The notes beneath the pieces were generated by a model. It saw nothing but the letters and a program-made list of their open reading frames with translations. It searched no databases and was not told the origin of the DNA. 48,492 nt of DNA from assembly GCA_963169165.1 (NCBI GenBank), contig CAUJFL010000233.1, positions 1-48,492 on the forward strand, written 5' to 3'. Position numbers and translations under genes: made by a program. This DNA is from Myxococcota bacterium (lineage in GTDB: Bacteria > Myxococcota_A > Polyangia > Polyangiales > Polyangiaceae). This document shows, piece by piece, positions 48,355 through 48,492 of this stretch (its first letter is position 1; each line of letters starts with the position of its first letter).

Positions 48355-48492
48355 CGTCGCTTGCCCTTCTTCTTGGGCTTGTGCGCGGGCTTGGGAGACT
48401 CGGCGCGCGCCCAGGACTCGTCCTCGGCCTTCTTCAGATCGAGCTCGGCGCGACCCTTCTCGGCGACGCGTTGCTCGAGCAGCGCGCGCGCG
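48351..48492 (-). CDS. Partial gene, Lys-rich C-terminus, cut by window edge
   Basis: Only the last 46 or so codons are in the window. The visible end is a helical segment (LLEQRVAEKGRAELDLKKAEDES) and a Lys/Pro-rich tail ending KPKKKGKRR, then TGA overlapping the next start (GTGA). The codon pattern and coupling show it is a real gene, probably another envelope or coiled-coil protein, but the family cannot be told. Confidence 0.6.
   Translation of the reverse strand, partial: ARALLEQRVAEKGRAELDLKKAEDESWARAESPKPAHKPKKKGKRR

Overview
The window is very G+C-rich DNA with G/C-biased third codon positions, tightly packed genes and almost universal TGA stops. Its content points to a delta-type Gram-negative of the Myxococcota, most likely Polyangiales/Sorangiineae. 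The evidence is two Hanks-type Ser/Thr kinases (one fused to an AAA ATPase and helical repeats), many lipoproteins with Gly/Ala/Ser spacers after the lipobox, a BamA with a Ser/Ala-rich N-terminus, and several outer-membrane barrels ending in an aromatic residue. I see no rRNA, tRNA, CRISPR array, transposase or phage gene. No stretch longer than about 300 bases lacks a gene or gene remnant.

Layout. 1-6.3 kb: deoA and an orphan GspE/MshE N-terminal-domain protein (minus), divergent from a zinc-ribbon kinase-ATPase coupled to an APP1-like HAD phosphatase (plus). 6.2-12.4 kb (minus): a secreted aromatic-repeat protein, hisS, rnr and a nickel/cobalt permease. 12.5-19.4 kb: a lipoprotein (plus), then a minus-strand block with a Nudix CoA-pyrophosphatase, an outer-membrane barrel protein, an exported protein, an RluA-type pseudouridine synthase and a purple-acid-phosphatase-like lipoprotein. 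19.4-28.3 kb: a second kinase, an outer-membrane protein, a GT-C membrane glycosyltransferase, a tiny secreted twin-CX3C protein, an exported thioredoxin-like protein, a membrane PpiC-like protein and two lipoproteins. 28.3-34.4 kb (minus): bamA, two small helical proteins coupled to a haem-c/copper monooxygenase lipoprotein, and an AlkD-like DNA glycosylase. 34.4-41.4 kb (plus): a glutathione transferase, then a five-gene sugar operon (SpsF-like cytidylyltransferase, GNAT, Gfo/Idh oxidoreductase, DegT aminotransferase, GT-B-like protein), a DUF1275 membrane protein (minus) and a pseudaminic-acid-type methyltransferase. 41.2-44.4 kb: an inserted radical SAM gene flanked by a 364-bp direct repeat. 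44.3-48.5 kb (minus): rlmN, an alpha/beta hydrolase, an FGE-fold protein, a DUF4398/OmpA-like lipoprotein and the end of one more gene.

Most notable points. (1) The insertion between the methyltransferase and rlmN looks like single-crossover integration of a DNA circle. The 364-bp repeats differ at only 7 positions, mostly silent, and each carries the 3' ends of both flanking genes. (2) Two genes (ends near 13400 and 17233) have no stop codon where their proteins should end. In both, a TTA codon sits at that place, and these are the only two in-frame TTA codons I could find in the window. Stop loss, sequence error, or UUA acting as a terminating or unreadable codon are all possible. (3) A 67-residue secreted protein has two CX3C-X6-CX3C helices. 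(4) A probable nonulosonate-like sugar operon lacks its condensing synthase. All calls come from reading the sequence; no similarity search, folding program or composition calculation was run.
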